From Phanerodontia chrysosporium (taxonomy: Eukaryota > Basidiomycota > Agaricomycetes > Polyporales > Phanerochaetaceae), in the NCBI GenBank assembly GCA_001910725.1, contig MJGA01000001.1:2108001-2172000 (forward strand): DNA of 64,000 nt, given 5' to 3'. Below the pieces are notes generated by a model. That model searched no databases, was not told where the DNA came from, and was given only the letters and a program-made list of their open reading frames with translations. Both the position numbers and the translations under genes were made by a program. Of the stretch, positions 21,251-33,584 are shown piece after piece. Position 1 is the first letter of the stretch, and each line of letters starts with the position of its first letter.

Positions 21251-21476
21251 GGTGGGCGGGCGGCGAGGTCGTGAGCGGAGGTCGTTGTCAGAGCCGTGGT
21301 GGCAGCGGGATCGCTGACCGGATTGGACAGGCGCATCAGTTGATAGGCGCCGCGCATAGTTGCCGACGCGATGACATCCTCTCCTGGCTCCAGTAGTCAC
21401 AACATCGACGCTTTCAGGTGCGTCGTATCTTGCGGTCATAATATACACTATATCGCTCATTGCGCAAGTTATTAGA

Positions 21477-23310
21477 ATGGCGGACGCCTCTACGGCAAAG
21501 ATACCGCTTCCGAATTTCCTCAAGATTCTAACAAGTAACAGTGTCCCGCCATCCAAAGCAATGGCTATCGCGGGCAAAGTGTTAGCTCAGACGGATGTCG
21601 GGGGTAACACGTGCTGAAGCTTCTGAATATAGATACAAGCAGTACAACAGCCCTGCTGCCCTTGCTGAATTAACAGAGTTCAAGCTCAAGGCAGCAGGCG
21701 TTGAAGACAAGGACGATCGCAAGCTGTTTCTCGCTGCCATCCGCAAGGCAGGTTACAAGCCCACGCCTGCGACACCCGCTCGTGCGAACGCCGCTGCTCG
21801 GAGTACGCCGGCTGATGCCGGCCCCAGTACGAGTAGCTCGCGGCCAGATATGTCAGTAAGTGTATGGAAGTCGCCTAAACGATACGTAAACACGAGTTGC
21901 GGTGTATGATACTGAACGTATTGTCTCGCAGGACACGACGAGGACTGGCGGCGAGCCGTCCTCCGGCGGCGTGAAAAGAAAACGTAAACGAGATGAAGAA
22001 CGGAATGAGTTCCTGCCCGACCGTCCAAGGGACGAGCTCGACGAGCAGGCTGTCGGCAGCCTTGTGTTCAACGAGGTGCTTGATGAAGAGGTGAGTATGT
22101 GTTTGTGTGCGGGGCTCGTGTACTGCCGTCTGCATGTCGTACTCCGCACTAACCATAGGGAGGTACTCCTGCCCCTCTGAGCTCTCATTTTACGGCTGTT
22201 ATTGCCTCTCGTACGCCCGGTGCAAGGCTCATATTTCTCCCCTCTGTGGCAGGCCCTCAAGCCCAAATTTGTAGTCGTGAACCGCGCGCCGATCATGATG
22301 GCGTGGGCCTTCGTCGTCGCCGAACGGCTCGGCTTCCAGCGCGAAGAGGCCTGAGCATAGGTAGGGGAGCTCTCATTGCTTCATTGCACCGCGACCCAGT
22401 ACAGCTTGCTGCGCACAGCCCCAGGCGTGGCTGTGGCGGGAGGAGCAGATCGCATAGTTCTCGCTAACACTACCGTAACGACAGCTTCGGTATACACGGA
22501 GATGAACGCTATTTCGAAAGGTGTATCGATCGGTCTCTACGACGAGGCGAAGAACAAGGGCGTCGAGGCGAGCAAAGGAGGCTCACAGCCATACGTCGAC
22601 CTCATGGGGCGGAGGTCAGTCGCCTGCATTGCACACTGTTACCTTCACACTCAACCGACTCACCCACCGCGCACCGTGCCATTTTCACACTCGTGCGCTC
22701 CTGCTTTCCTGCTATAGAGTGTACGTGCCATCCCTCCCGTGCGATCGCATCAGCGATGCGGCGTCGCACGCGGCGCTGACGTCCTTCTCCCTGCTGACGC
22801 CCTGCACACAGGCCCTTGTACCAGACCGCGAGCGGCGGCTGGCGTGCGCTCGCCGCCGGGTCGCCCGTGGCGCCGGGCTCGGCGTTCTCGTACATCACCC
22901 GCGCCCTCCGACAGACAACGCCGTTCGTCATCGGTGCACTGCGCCTCCTTGCGCAGAGCTACCCGCCCGAGGAGCTGAACCGGCGCGGCTTCTATCTGTA
23001 TGCTGACTTCCGGCCGGAGGTCAGCGGGTGGGGCGGCCGCGCCGAAGTGCGTTGCGCCAAGATTCTCCAGTTGAGAAGGAAGGAGCGAGTGCCGGAGGAG
23101 GAGCAGAAGATCAAGGTGGAGGACGTCGTCAAAGTAGAAGAAGGCACGAGTGAGGCGAGACAGGACGTCACGACGGACGAGCCCGAGTCTAAGAGGAGCC
23201 GTGGCATGACGTTGGAGGAGTACGAAGCAGCACTGGATGCACAAGACATATTTGCGTCTGTTGACCTTGATGCTCTGGATCCGCAGCCCAAGAGAGAGGA
23301 CGGAGACTGA
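21477..23310 (+). CDS. Unidentified conserved-looking protein, frame break at ~22350
   Basis: Not recognised. Exons: 21477-21580, 21633-21855, 21932-22090, 22253-22360, 22485-22614, possibly a 3-nt exon 22718-22720, and 22812-23310; about 408 residues once one base is restored. The N-terminus (MADASTAKIPLPNFLKILTS, then EFKLKAAGVEDKDDRKLFLA) is a compact helical domain. A Pro/Ala-rich linker with a basic KRKRKR nuclear-localisation-like patch follows. The C-terminal domain is well ordered (FVVVNRAPIMMAWAFVVAER, SGGWRALAAGSPVAPGSAFS, RRGFYLYADFRPEVSGWGGR) and ends in a Glu/Lys-rich tail. In exon 4 the frame meets TGA after REEA; one base is missing at 22350-22351 (GAGGCCTGAG for GAGGCCCTGAG), after which LSIASVYTEMNAISKG continues. 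A nuclear role is a guess from the basic patch. Confidence 0.75.
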
Positions 23311-23523
23311 GCAGCAATGCAGTGCACGATTGTAATTGCTCTAGGTATACTTGATTAGATAGTGGGCTGCAAGTGTCTGATACTCGATACACTTCGAGGA
23401 TCATGGCGCGTATCTAGAAGGGCCAGCATGTACAGTAACAAGCGTGAAATTCCCTAGGTATGATGTACTGGCACGCCTGACCAGTTTTATCCGCCGTTCA
23501 ACCATCTGAAGAACGTTCTTGGC

Positions 23524-25157
23524 TTAAGAAAGGTTCTTGATGATGGCATTGGTGAACTCGGAGGTGGTGGCAGAGCCTTGTTGGTGCGTGTCAGTCGCAT
23601 GCAGTGAATCAGGGCTTAGAGATACGCACCGCCCATGTCGGCTGTGCGAACCTTGCCGCCGTTGATGACGTCAAACGTTGCGCTGGCGATGCTGTTGGCG
23701 AGCTGGTCGAGACTTTGTGAAATGTGAGATCTAGCTGCATACACTGAGCAGCAAATGTTACTTACCCCAGGTGTCTCAACATCATGGTCGCGGACAGGAT
23801 CATGGCAGCAGGGTTCGCCTTGTTGGTGCCCATGATATCCTTGGCGACGTGACGGCAGCCAGGCTCGAAGAGAGCGTATTCCTAGTGTACCGGATTTAAT
23901 GGAGGTAACTTCAGGATTCACAAAATACTTACACGGCCGACGTTGCAGCCAGGGACGATGCCAGGGCCTCCGACGAGAGCAGCACCGATGTTCGAGACAA
24001 TGGCGCCGTAGAGGTTAGGCATGACCATGACGTCAAACTGGCCCGGACGGGCAACGAGCTGCATGGAGCTGGATCATGTGAAGTGTTAGCAAATCTGTAG
24101 AATGGGCCGTATATGCTTCTTCGTACGTGTTGTCAACGATCATGTCGTTGAATTGGATACCGGTGGACTTGTACTCCTCCGCGACGCGGCGGAAGGTGTT
24201 CAAGAACAGGCCGTCACCGAGCTTCATGATGTTGGCCTTGTGGACGCAAGTGACTTTCTGCATAATGGTATATACGCGTGAATCGTCCGACTAAACCCGA
24301 GATCCTAGCATTACCCACCTTGCGGTTGTTCTTGAGGCGAAGTCGAAGGCGAAGCGGCAGATACGCTCAGCCTTGGCACGCGTCGAGACCTTCAAGGACT
24401 CGACAACACCAGGGTAGCTCTGGTGCTCAAGGCCGGAGTACTCGCCCTCAGTGTTCTCACGGATGATGGCGAAGTCGACGTTGTTGTGGCGGGTGGGGAA
24501 TCCAGGGAGGGACTTGCAGAGGACGACGGACGCGTAGATGTCGAGCTGCTGGCGCATGGCGACGTTCCATGAGACGTGGCCGGTCTGGGAGATGGGGGTG
24601 AAGAGAATGCCTTTGGACGATCATGTGCGGATGAGATGCAGCCATCTCCAATGCATCAAATATTTAAAGCGCACCCTTGAGGCCGACACGGTTGCGCTTC
24701 AAGCTCTCCAGAGCCTGCTTGAAGAGCTCCTCGCCGTCGGAGGACATGCCGGACACATTGTACTGTTCCCACTCAATGGGAGCGTTGACGTAGTCGAAAA
24801 TCTCCTTGACGGAGTCGGTGATCTCCTGACCGATACCGTCACCGGGAATGAGGGTGACCTGGGGGAACGACGCGTCTTAGCCCGGACATCGTACACGCGA
24901 TTGTGGCGACCCTTACAGTGTAGACACCGCCGTACTTCTTGGCCGGCAGCTGCAAATTAAGAGAACTCAGACGACTGACTTTTCTGCGCAATTATCGCAC
25001 GTACGGCAGCAGCAGTAGCCTTGGGGAAACCAGCGGATAATGTGGTAGCGGTCCTCTGCAGAATCGCGGAGTGAGATCAAATTCCGGAAGGCAGTTAACG
25101 CCGACATACGGCACGGAGGGCAGGCTTGGCTGCCTGGGCGATGGCGTTGCGGAGCAT
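23524..25157 (-). CDS. IDH1: NAD-dependent isocitrate dehydrogenase subunit 1, frame break at ~24336
   Basis: Mitochondrial TCA-cycle enzyme subunit of the octameric NAD-IDH. Ten exons (25157-25110, 25055-25005, 24949-24917, 24858-24675, 24610-24319, 24257-24127, 24068-23933, 23881-23766, 23712-23630, 23576-23524); about 375 residues after one base is restored. The N-terminus is a mitochondrial presequence ([16 protein letters not shown]). Family motifs are [57 protein letters not shown] and [12 protein letters not shown]. The FDFALKNNRKK segment points to the regulatory subunit type. At 24336-24337 one base is missing (GCC-TC for GCC-CTC) just before LKNNRK, breaking an otherwise perfect frame. 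Confidence 0.94.
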
Positions 25158-25472
25158 GGTGAGTAGGAGGGGGGCTGGAGGATGTAGGCGACGACGGTGA
25201 AGTCAGGAAAGACGGCGACCAGGACTGTTCAAAAAATGAGGGCCTCGGCAGAAGCAGGAGCAGTCGTCATACTGCCCGCCACGTGGGGGAAAGCATGCTC
25301 GCGTGGTCGGTAGGCGCCCGTTGTCCGTCCATCAGTTGGCAGCGTCGGCCGTGCTGCTGACAACGTCGGACGAATACTCCTCCCCTCCCAGTCCGGGCCC
25401 TTCCCCTCCTTCAGAGCGCGGCTCCCCCCGCTCGTCCTCTCCTTTAGCAGGCCCCGGTATAGACGCATAGAC
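25158..25472. promoter_or_regulatory. Shared divergent promoter, IDH1 / alpha-beta hydrolase
   Basis: 315 bp between divergent starts; no element recognised. Confidence 0.45.
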
Positions 25473-27382
25473 ATGGATACGGCCGCAGAAAACCCCATAG
25501 AAAATGGCCCACAGACAGCCGAGATACTCGAAGACATTTCCGAGAAGCTGCATCTCCCCGTCGACGCGATCTTTCCTTCTATCTCGTCCTAATAGTAGCG
25601 GTACTACCCCTGTGGTCCATCGCGCCTCTGTCATGGATATTCGTAATCTACTCTCTGCACTCGGGTAGTGTCTGGTCGTACACCTGGAAGGGGCAAACTC
25701 TCTTTGCGGTCGCCCTCGTGGAGGTGAGGCTTTGATCGGCCTAAGTGTGCTGCGCATATTAACAACGCCCGTACATTAGCTGTTCTTCAGTGTTTATCAC
25801 CATCATTTATCCAGATGCATCTCCGGTCCTCCCCCAACGGCGCAGGGAACCTCTCTGAATTGCAAGCGGCGTTCAGACGCGTCCTGCAGTCAGGGCTGGC
25901 AGACCTCCCCGAGTACGGATACGACGAAGAGGATGTAGGCCGTCCTGGAAGCCCAGAAGAAGACATTATTGCCCTCGAGCGCAACGATCCCCGTGCGGTG
26001 GACTTCCGTAACTACCTGCGAACATGGTTTGGCAAGGTCCCATGGTCGCATATTCGCCGTAACGAGATGTTCGCCTGGTTGCACTGGTCAATATTCAACG
26101 CGCCTTTCACGTCCTTCGACGCGCTTCCGTTCTCGCGACAGAAGGTCCTTCTCGATGTCCTCCAGATGATCGAAAAACGCGCGGGTGCGCCATTCCGGAG
26201 GGTTCAAATCCCAACGCGAAGCCGCTACTTCTAACGCTTGACCCAATCTCCGTGTCCTGGAGGCCGTTCATTTGGTACGCCGGTGTGGCTCTCAGTAACT
26301 TCTACCAGCGTCGGCAGTACGAGTCTAAGTGGAACGCGACTGTGGCAACGTACAAGGGCATGGAGTATGTTGGTTTCTCTGGTTTCTGTTACGGGTACGC
26401 TAACGTTCTCGATATAGATACATACTTCGCGTTCCTCACGGATGGTCCATTCAAAAGGGACCGCGTCCGGTGATTTTCCTGCATGGGCTAGGCCTTGGCT
26501 TGACGCAGTATAAGATGTTTCTTTCCCATCTTTTCCGCGCCGTAAGGGACCGTCCTGTCCTCGTCCCTCTGCAACCGCATGTTAGCCAAGAACTCTTCCA
26601 CCCCAACTACCTGAAGCCTATGAGCAGACACCAGAGTGCTGATCTGCTTGCGGACCTTCTGGAAGATTTAGGATGGGCTCGGAGGCGAAATGACGATTCG
26701 GATTCGTCGCTGTCGGAGGAGCCTAAGGGTGTCACTGTGCTCAGCCATTCCAAGTAAGTATAGATTAAGCTGCGGGTATCAGTCATGGTTCTGACGCAGC
26801 CGCACAGCGGATCCTTCATCCATGCCTGGTTGCTGAAAGCATACCCTGAAATGGTGTCCCGCTCATGTTTTGTCGACCCTGTCACGTTCTGTTCCTGGGA
26901 AGGAGACCTCTGCTATAACTTCATCTACAGGCGATGCACTACTGTACGTGATCCCGTCCCCGATTACAGGAGAACACTCCTCATCGCGATGTTTTTCTTA
27001 GGGGCTCGAGCTTGTCATGAAGTACTTCGTTGGCATGGAACTTGGCGTCGCAAACTTCCTGCAGCGGCATTTTGACTGGAGCGCGAATGCCTTGTGGTAC
27101 GAGCAGATTCCGAACGCGAGGGACCCTCGAAAACCATGTTCTTCCTCGGAGGGAAGGATGCGATCGTAGATGCTTCGGTAGGTTATCTACATTGCGCCAT
27201 GGTCACCTGTCTCACAAGCCTTGCAGCGTGTTAAGCGTTACTTGACCTCGCATGGCATCCGCAAGGGGCTCTGGTACGACCCTAATGGGAGACATGGCCA
27301 GGCACTACTGGCAGGCGGAGCGGGGCATGTTGCCATCCTTCGCTGGCTGCGCGAACAAGACACTTGTGCACCCTCGTCATGA
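25473..27382 (+). CDS. Membrane-anchored alpha/beta hydrolase, three frame breaks
   Basis: Starts MDTAAENPIENGPQTAEILE. Two hydrophobic segments follow (FYLVLIVAVLPLW and WIFVIYSLHSG), then a cytosolic/lumenal helical region (FRNYLRTWFGKVPWSHIRRN). The hydrolase domain has the oxyanion-loop sequence VIFLHGLGLGL, a nucleophile elbow LSHSNGSF (Ser in H-S-N-G, split by an intron after 26756), and a C-terminal GGAGHVAILRW block supplying the likely catalytic His. An intron after 26362 restores frame into IQKGPRPVIF. Three breaks remain, each fitting loss of one base: 25575-25576 (IFP/FYL), 26195-26196 (APF/PEGSNP) and 27130-27133 (RDPRK/TMFFLGG). Substrate unknown; lipases and esterases of this fold are common. 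It could be a real pseudogene, but the error pattern is shared with core genes nearby. Confidence 0.8.
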
Positions 27383-27718
27383 CACGCATTCGTTCACCCG
27401 CAAACGCTAGAAAACTGCTTATTCACTGTGAATACTAATGTTGTGGACGGCCTCGCCCACCCCTGTAGGGCCTTGATAATGTCATTAATGATAACTGTAG
27501 TATATAGTTGACCTAGTACGATACCTATAGCGGATCTCGTCACTCGATAGACTTACAATGCGTGTTTTTGAGATTTTACGACTAGTGGTATCTTTGGCAG
27601 CGGGTGAGAATGACCTAATTTGTGCGAAGGAGTCATTTCACAGCGGGCCAAGTTTCGTTTCTCCTTTCGATCATGGCTCAAACCCTCCGACCACTCTCAC
27701 TCTCACACCGCTCCTGCG
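27383..27718. other. Intergenic: HIS4 promoter region
   Basis: 336 bp between the hydrolase stop and the HIS4 start, AT-rich at about 27420-27560. It contains one Gcn4/Cpc1-type site (27630-27635). Confidence 0.5.
27630..27635 (-). promoter_or_regulatory. Gcn4/Cpc1-type general amino-acid control site
   Basis: ATGACTCC read on the minus strand, containing the TGACTC core bound by Gcn4/Cpc1 bZIP factors, about 85 bp before the HIS4 ATG. His genes are classic targets of this factor in other fungi; a single six-base match is modest evidence. Confidence 0.4.
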
Positions 27719-30380
27719 ATGTCTGTCTTCGCCCCTCTCCTCGACGGCCAGGTCGATGAGGCTCTCTTGGCCGTCCTGCAGAGGATCGGCCCTCTCATCA
27801 CGCCCGTCCTCAGTTCGCAGCAAATTTCAAGAGATATCTCCCGCTACATCCTGCTCGATCATGATACCTCGCTCAACCTCGATGAGGTGATCCAGAAACT
27901 TGACGAGGGCGCCGAGAAGGTTATCGTCCCCTTGGCGTGGGCGAAGGAGGTAGTCGGAGTCGTTCCGGCCAGCAGGGTCTTGCTCCTGCTTGATGCAAAT
28001 AACATTAGCACAGTCTCCGAGACGGTGCGCAATGGGGCCTCCGGAGTGCTCATCAAGACACCTGCACTCGACTCAGACTTTATCGCGTCCATTTCGCGCT
28101 TTTTCAAGGGCCAGGATATCCATGTCCTTCCTTCCGACCCTGCAGCACCGCTTTCGCCCTCCAAGATTCGCGAGCTCAGACAGGCCGAGGCCATCCCAGT
28201 TATCCCCACATCGCAGCTTACTCTCGCAGAGGGCAGCGTTGGCCAAATCAATGTCGCCGATGCCTTCACTGCGCCGCTGGTCTCGGACCGCCCCGACGGC
28301 TTGTACCCGACTGTGGTCACGGAAGGCGGGCGTTCGCTCGGTCTGGTATACTCCTCGATCACCTCTGTCAAGGAGAGCATTCTCTCTGGCAAGGGTGTTT
28401 ACCAATCACGCAAGCACGGTCTCTGGAGAAAGGGGGAAACGTCTGGTGCAGTGCAGGATGTACGCTCCATCAAGGTGGACTGCGACTTCGACTCCCTCGA
28501 ATTCGATGTCGTGCAGCACGGAGTCGGATTCTGCCACCTGAACCGGTCATCATGCTTCGGACACGAGAAAGGCCTCCCTCTACTCCAGCGCACCCTTCAG
28601 TCCCGCCTAGCTTCAGCGCCAGAGGGCTCTTATACGCACAGGCTGTTCAAGGACCCTGCCCTCCTTCGCGCCAAGATTATGGAGGAGGCAGACGAGCTAT
28701 GTAGAGCTGAGACCAAAGAGGAAGTTGCTTTCGAGGCTGCTGACCTTATCTACTTTGCCCTCACGAAGTGCACAGCCGCGGGTGTCTCGATCACAGACAT
28801 TGAGCGGTCGCTCGACCAGAAGGCAAAGAAAATCACCCGTAGGCCTGGCAATGCTAAGCCGCAGTGGATCAACGCCGAAGCCTCCTCATCCAAGATCAAC
28901 GGCTCCGCACCTGCTGTAGTGCCTGCGTCGAAGCCGACCCAGATGCGCCGATCCGCATGCGGACCTACACGCTCAGCGACTGTTCTCCCGCTGAGAGGGC
29001 CAAACTCCTCAAACGCCCTGTGCTCAACTCCGATGCTATGATTGCCAAAGTTAGGCCCATCGTCGACGCGGTCCGCACAGGCGGCGACACCGCACTCATG
29101 AAACTCGTCGCGCAGTTCGACCGGTGCACAGTGCTGAAGGACACGCCCATCCTTCGCGCGCCCTTCCCGGAGCTATCAGATGCCGAACTGGACCCCGAAG
29201 TCCGCAAGGCCATCGACGTCGCGTACGCCAATGTGCGTGCATTCCACGCAGCGCAAGCGGAGTCGACAACCCTGAAGGTGGAGACCATGCCCGGAGTGGT
29301 CTGCAGCCGCTTCGCCCGGCCCATCGCGCGTGTCGGCCTCTACGTTCCCGGAGGCACCGCTATCCTCCCGTCTACCGCACTCATGCTTGGTGTCCCGGCC
29401 CAAGTTGCCGGCTGCAAGGAGATTGTCCTCGCGACGCCGCCCCGGCCGGACGGCAGCATCAGCCCGGAGGTCATGTATTGTGCGAAGCTGGTCGGCGCAA
29501 GTGCCATTCTGAGGGCAGGAGGTGCACAGGCCGTTGCTGCGATGGCATACGGAACAGAGACCGTGCCTAAGGTCGACAAGATCTTCGGCCCGGCAATCAG
29601 TGGGTCACCGCGGCGAAGATGCTCGTGCAGAACGACACCGACGCGCTCGTATCGATCGACATGCCCGCAGGCCCCTCCGAGGTTCTCGTACGTACTATAC
29701 GCTCATTTCGTACCATGTCTACGGAGACTGACCATTGCACAGGTTATTGCTGACGAGACGTGCAACCCCGCCTTCGTCGCTTCCGACCTGCTTTCTCAGG
29801 CTGAGCACGGCGTCGACTCCCAAGTCGTCCTCGTCACTGTCAACCTGCCGGAGAGCACGATCTCCGAGATCGAGGCGGAGGTCGACGCGCAGGCGCGTGC
29901 GCTGCCTCGTGTCGACATCATGCGCGAGTCGATTCCGAAGAGTATCATTGTCAGAACGACGAGCGTGCAAGAGGCCTTTGACTTCTCGAACGATTACGCC
30001 CCCGAACACCTCATCCTGCACCTCAGGGACGCACCGAGCACCGTCTCGCTTGTGCAGAACGCGGGCAGCGTGTTTGTTGGTCCTTACTCTCCCGAGAGGT
30101 ACGCTTGCGTCCTGCGCTATTGTCTGAGCTCTTGTTCACGTCATTTGCCTGCAGTTGCGGTGACTATGCCTCCGGCACGAACCACACGCTCCCTACAAAC
30201 GGCTATGCACGCCAGTTCAGCGGTGTTAACACGCAGTCGTTCCAGAAGCACATCACGTCTCAAGAGATCACTGCGGGCGGCCTCAAAAACGTTGGACCTG
30301 TGGTGGCAACGCTCGCGGACTGCGAGGGACTCGGTGCTCACGCAAACGCTGTTCGTATACGTCTGCGCACCCTTCAGTAG
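27719..30380 (+). CDS. HIS4: Trifunctional histidine biosynthesis protein His4, two frame breaks
   Basis: Carries steps 2, 3 and 10 of histidine synthesis: phosphoribosyl-ATP pyrophosphatase, phosphoribosyl-AMP cyclohydrolase and histidinol dehydrogenase. Three exons (27719-29687, 29743-30098, 30155-30380); about 850 residues after two bases are restored. Cyclohydrolase motifs are [27 protein letters not shown] and [13 protein letters not shown]. The pyrophosphatase follows ([20 protein letters not shown]). The dehydrogenase has [35 protein letters not shown] and [13 protein letters not shown]. Breaks: 28934-28935 (AAGCCGACC for AAGCCCGACC, linker) and 29592-29593 (GGCCCGGCAATCAG for GGCCCGGGCAATCAG, within the invariant GPGNQWVT motif). 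Both are losses within C or G runs. Loss of this gene would make the strain a histidine auxotroph. Confidence 0.95.
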
Positions 30381-30640
30381 CCGAGGTCGGGTGCGACAGA
30401 AGCTGCTCATCTATATGTAACAATACGAAGAAGAGACTTGCTTGGCTTGATTACTAGGCGGCCATTGTGATTAGTCTGATCTACGGAGCTACTGTCAATA
30501 ATAGATACAAACTCTCCGGTAAGATGTTGACGGTCAATGTCTCTGTGTGCAAGGTTGCGGTGCATGAACCATAATCTAATGGAGAAATGGTAACAATATC
30601 GGAGTGTAGGGGTAACTGGGGAACTGCGAGTGGACGAAAG

Positions 30641-33120
30641 CTAAACACCCAATCTGAAGGCAGGTTAACTCGAGCTCATTACAGCAGGGAGAGTACTCAC
30701 TTCCGTTTACTTGACTCATACACAACGTAGGATATTGAGACAGCAGGGACAACCTACAAGGAGAGATCAATATGGCTAGGGGCAAATTGGCAGTTTGGCC
30801 AACCTTCGCAAGCGTGGGTACAAGTCCGCGGTAAAATCCTCTCCATCCGTCACGAGCGTAAGTCTGTTGCACGACGTCCATGATGCCAGTATATTTGTGT
30901 GGATGTCCTGGCGACCCCGAGGCTTGCAAGCGGGTTCGGACCAGGTTGAGCGGATACACGCTCGTAGCACCTATACTACCTGAGATGCTCCCGCACATCA
31001 GGAGCGCAAGCACTCCTGGCTCTTCCTTCCCAGTTGAGCGCAAGTAGGCAAGTTTAAGAGCCTCGAAGGTGCTCATGTCAATGGCTGAATACCTGGCGTG
31101 GGCCGTCAACCTCAGTTCCGAACAGTCTCGCACGAACTCACGGGAAGACGCCAATGAGACCGATCTGCCAGCAGTTCAGTGCACTAGTACGCTCTGAGCC
31201 ATGACCGAACCCACCGTCAGGCCACGATAGAATGCGCGTATCCCGCCAAGCCGATATAGCCGCTGAGCAGCCTCTCTCAAAGTCCGCTTCTCACCGGTGT
31301 TACTCATTAATTGTGTCTTCGGACGGGTAAGCACTTGTACGATTCAACGCTATGATTAGCGTACCTTCATCGTCTCAATCGGATATATGCCTACAGTGAG
31401 ATCGTGTTAGCTTTCCAATAACCAGACGACCTGTTACGTACTTAGCTGGCTCGAAATACCACCAATGCCTCCAGACATGAACCTGCTTATGCCACTGATA
31501 TCGCGTGGGTCGTCCACCTTGTCTACGTATTTCGCAAATAACCGTTTCTAATATTGCAACCGACGAGATTGCAGCGGCGAGAACACATGACGGTGTGAAT
31601 GCTCCAGAGTACGGCAAGAGCTGCAAAATCGAAATACTAACAGAGGATTCATAGGCGAAGAACTTTATGGCCGACTCTGGGAGGATCTTCACCACGGAGA
31701 GTCCGTTGCCGGTCCAGAACCCTCGTACACCGCCCTCCGCGTATATTCGTCTGACGGCACCTCCTATCGCCTGCAAGCCACGTAGAGGTGCTTGCGGACT
31801 CAACGAGGTGCCTCCCAGATCTGGTGGTCGAGTGATCAGGAATATCTTTAGTCGATCAAAGGGCGCCGTGCACGTTCGCGATACTGCGCAACTTATCGTC
31901 AGCAGTGGGTGGCGGAGACCAGGGCCCAGATGTGCCTACCAGCGCCAGCTACACCGCCTGCAAGGAGGAACTTGGCTGCTGTGGGGATGTGTAGCCAGTA
32001 ATGGTGATCTTCCTCTTCCTCTTCATGGTAGAATTCGTCCTCATCGGCCGCGGAATCCTCTTCCAGGTCGTCAGTCTCGAAATCAACGGGTACCGGGGGA
32101 GTTTCTGGCTGTTTGCCAGATGCCGATAGCGAAGGGTGTCGTTTTGACCCGGTAGACATGTCTTCCGCACTCAATGTGACATCACCTGAAGGGTACGAAG
32201 GTAAGAGAATTACGCGCGGTAGCGGACGGAGGCCGGACTTAGTACCTTCCATGTTTACACGCGCAGCCCCCCTTCCGTCATCGCCCATGAACTTCTTAAC
32301 TTTGTAGTACCGGAAGATTTCTGCCGTGGAAGCCTTGCGAGGCATTAACAGCAGGAAGTCGCGAAACTCTTGAAAGCTGATTGCATGTGAATGGGGAGAC
32401 GAGCACAATGTCGTCATGAACTCCGCCAGGGTAGCAGGCTCTAACGTGATGCCTAGATAGTGGACACACAGCCCCGTTGCAGCGTCCTCATGTAGGAGAT
32501 AGCGGTGCGAAGACGTACCAGCTTTCTGCAATGCGGACGCGAGTTCCTCAGCATCCAGATGGCCATTGCCGTCCAGGTCCAGCTCGTCGTGGAAGATATG
32601 CCATAGCTCTAGTTTGACGCGTCGGTACAGAGAATTTCAGGCCGATGCATGGTTTGTTATCGCGTTCGCATGGTAGAAGCGAGGACTACGCACCAGCCTC
32701 CTTAGCGTCCGCGTATTTCATGAACTCTTTCCACCCTATATTCCTGTGCACGAAGCCCTCCCCCCTCACACGGTGGACGAACTCGTCATGGTACATTTCT
32801 TGTAACCGCCTCGCGCTGTCCTCCGTGAGCGAGTGGTCGTCCTCCACAGCGTATTGCCGGGCCACAGCCTCGTCCTCCGACTCGTCATGGTTGATTTTTG
32901 GCCTCCTGGGTAGCGTGTTCCACAGTCTCCGCAGGCGGCGTTCGCGTGCCTCCTTGCCCTCGAGGTCTCGAAACTCGCACAGGTTGTGCGGGACGGGGCG
33001 ATAGGCAGGCGGGTCGGAGCGCAGGCGGGGGATCCACGGGCGATCCTGTGCTCCTGTGAAGCTGGCCTCAAAGATTTCACGTCTCGACGGACCTTGCCCT
33101 CCCGACGATGTCGATGCCAT
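30641..33120 (-). CDS. Calcium-binding mitochondrial carrier (Sal1/SCaMC type)
   Basis: Inner-membrane solute carrier of the ATP-Mg/Pi or aspartate-glutamate-like group with a calcium-sensing N-terminus. It starts MASTSSGGQGPSRREIFEAS. An EF-hand loop DLDGNGHLDAEE is canonical; a second, degenerate EF region (SHAISFQEFRDFLLLM) follows, then an acidic linker (DEDEFYHEEEEEDHHY). All three carrier repeats carry the signature: PFDRLK, YPIETMK and YPLNLVRTRLQ, each with its matching GGI/GGV-type partner (RIYAEGGVRGFWTGN, RLYRLGGIRAFYRGL, TYARDGWRGFYRGL). It ends KRKLGV at 30641. About a dozen exons, all with consistent frame, so this gene shows none of the breaks seen in its neighbours. The transported substrate cannot be read directly. 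Confidence 0.92.
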
Positions 33121-33584
33121 GGATGAGAGTGGGTGTCTGCGCGTGAAGGGTCGTCGGAGGATCGCGTCGGAGTAACTATCCCGATAGTCTGGATACTGGT
33201 TGCAGCTGTTTGTCGTCGTCAGAGAAGACGCATTATACGCAGGAGAGATGAGAGCAAGAGTCAGTGAACAGCCTAATCAGAGGGGATGTACAACAGTGCT
33301 TGGTGAAGGGAGGCGTTGCACGTTCGGCGGGGCCACTGACGTTCGCCACTAGACGCTCCGCTTCGGCTGGACGCTCGCCAATCCTGTCCACGGCGTTTGA
33401 GGAAAATCGTGAAAAAATTCAATTGTGCGTCCTGGACGGCATAGACGGTACATGATGCGTGCATGTGGTACATGTCCTACAGATACAATGTCATTGTTGG
33501 CGATATACAGTGCGAGGTAGGAGCAGCTGGAAATAATGTCGAGAGCAGACCAGAAAAGCCTGAATTACATACTCATAAATAGAA
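33121..33584. other. Intergenic region upstream of the carrier gene
   Basis: 464 bp holding the carrier promoter and the 3' end of the next gene. No gene or repeat seen. Confidence 0.5.

Noticed and set aside
26200..26215. tRNA T-loop-like sequence GGTTCAAATCCC
   Set aside because: No acceptor, D or anticodon arm around it; it lies inside the hydrolase coding exon (EGSNPN).
26440..26480. Apparent frameshift before VIFLHGLGLGL in the hydrolase gene
   Set aside because: An intron after 26362 (GTATGT...GATATAG) puts the downstream exon in a frame that reads IQKGPRPVIFLHG directly, so no base is missing here.
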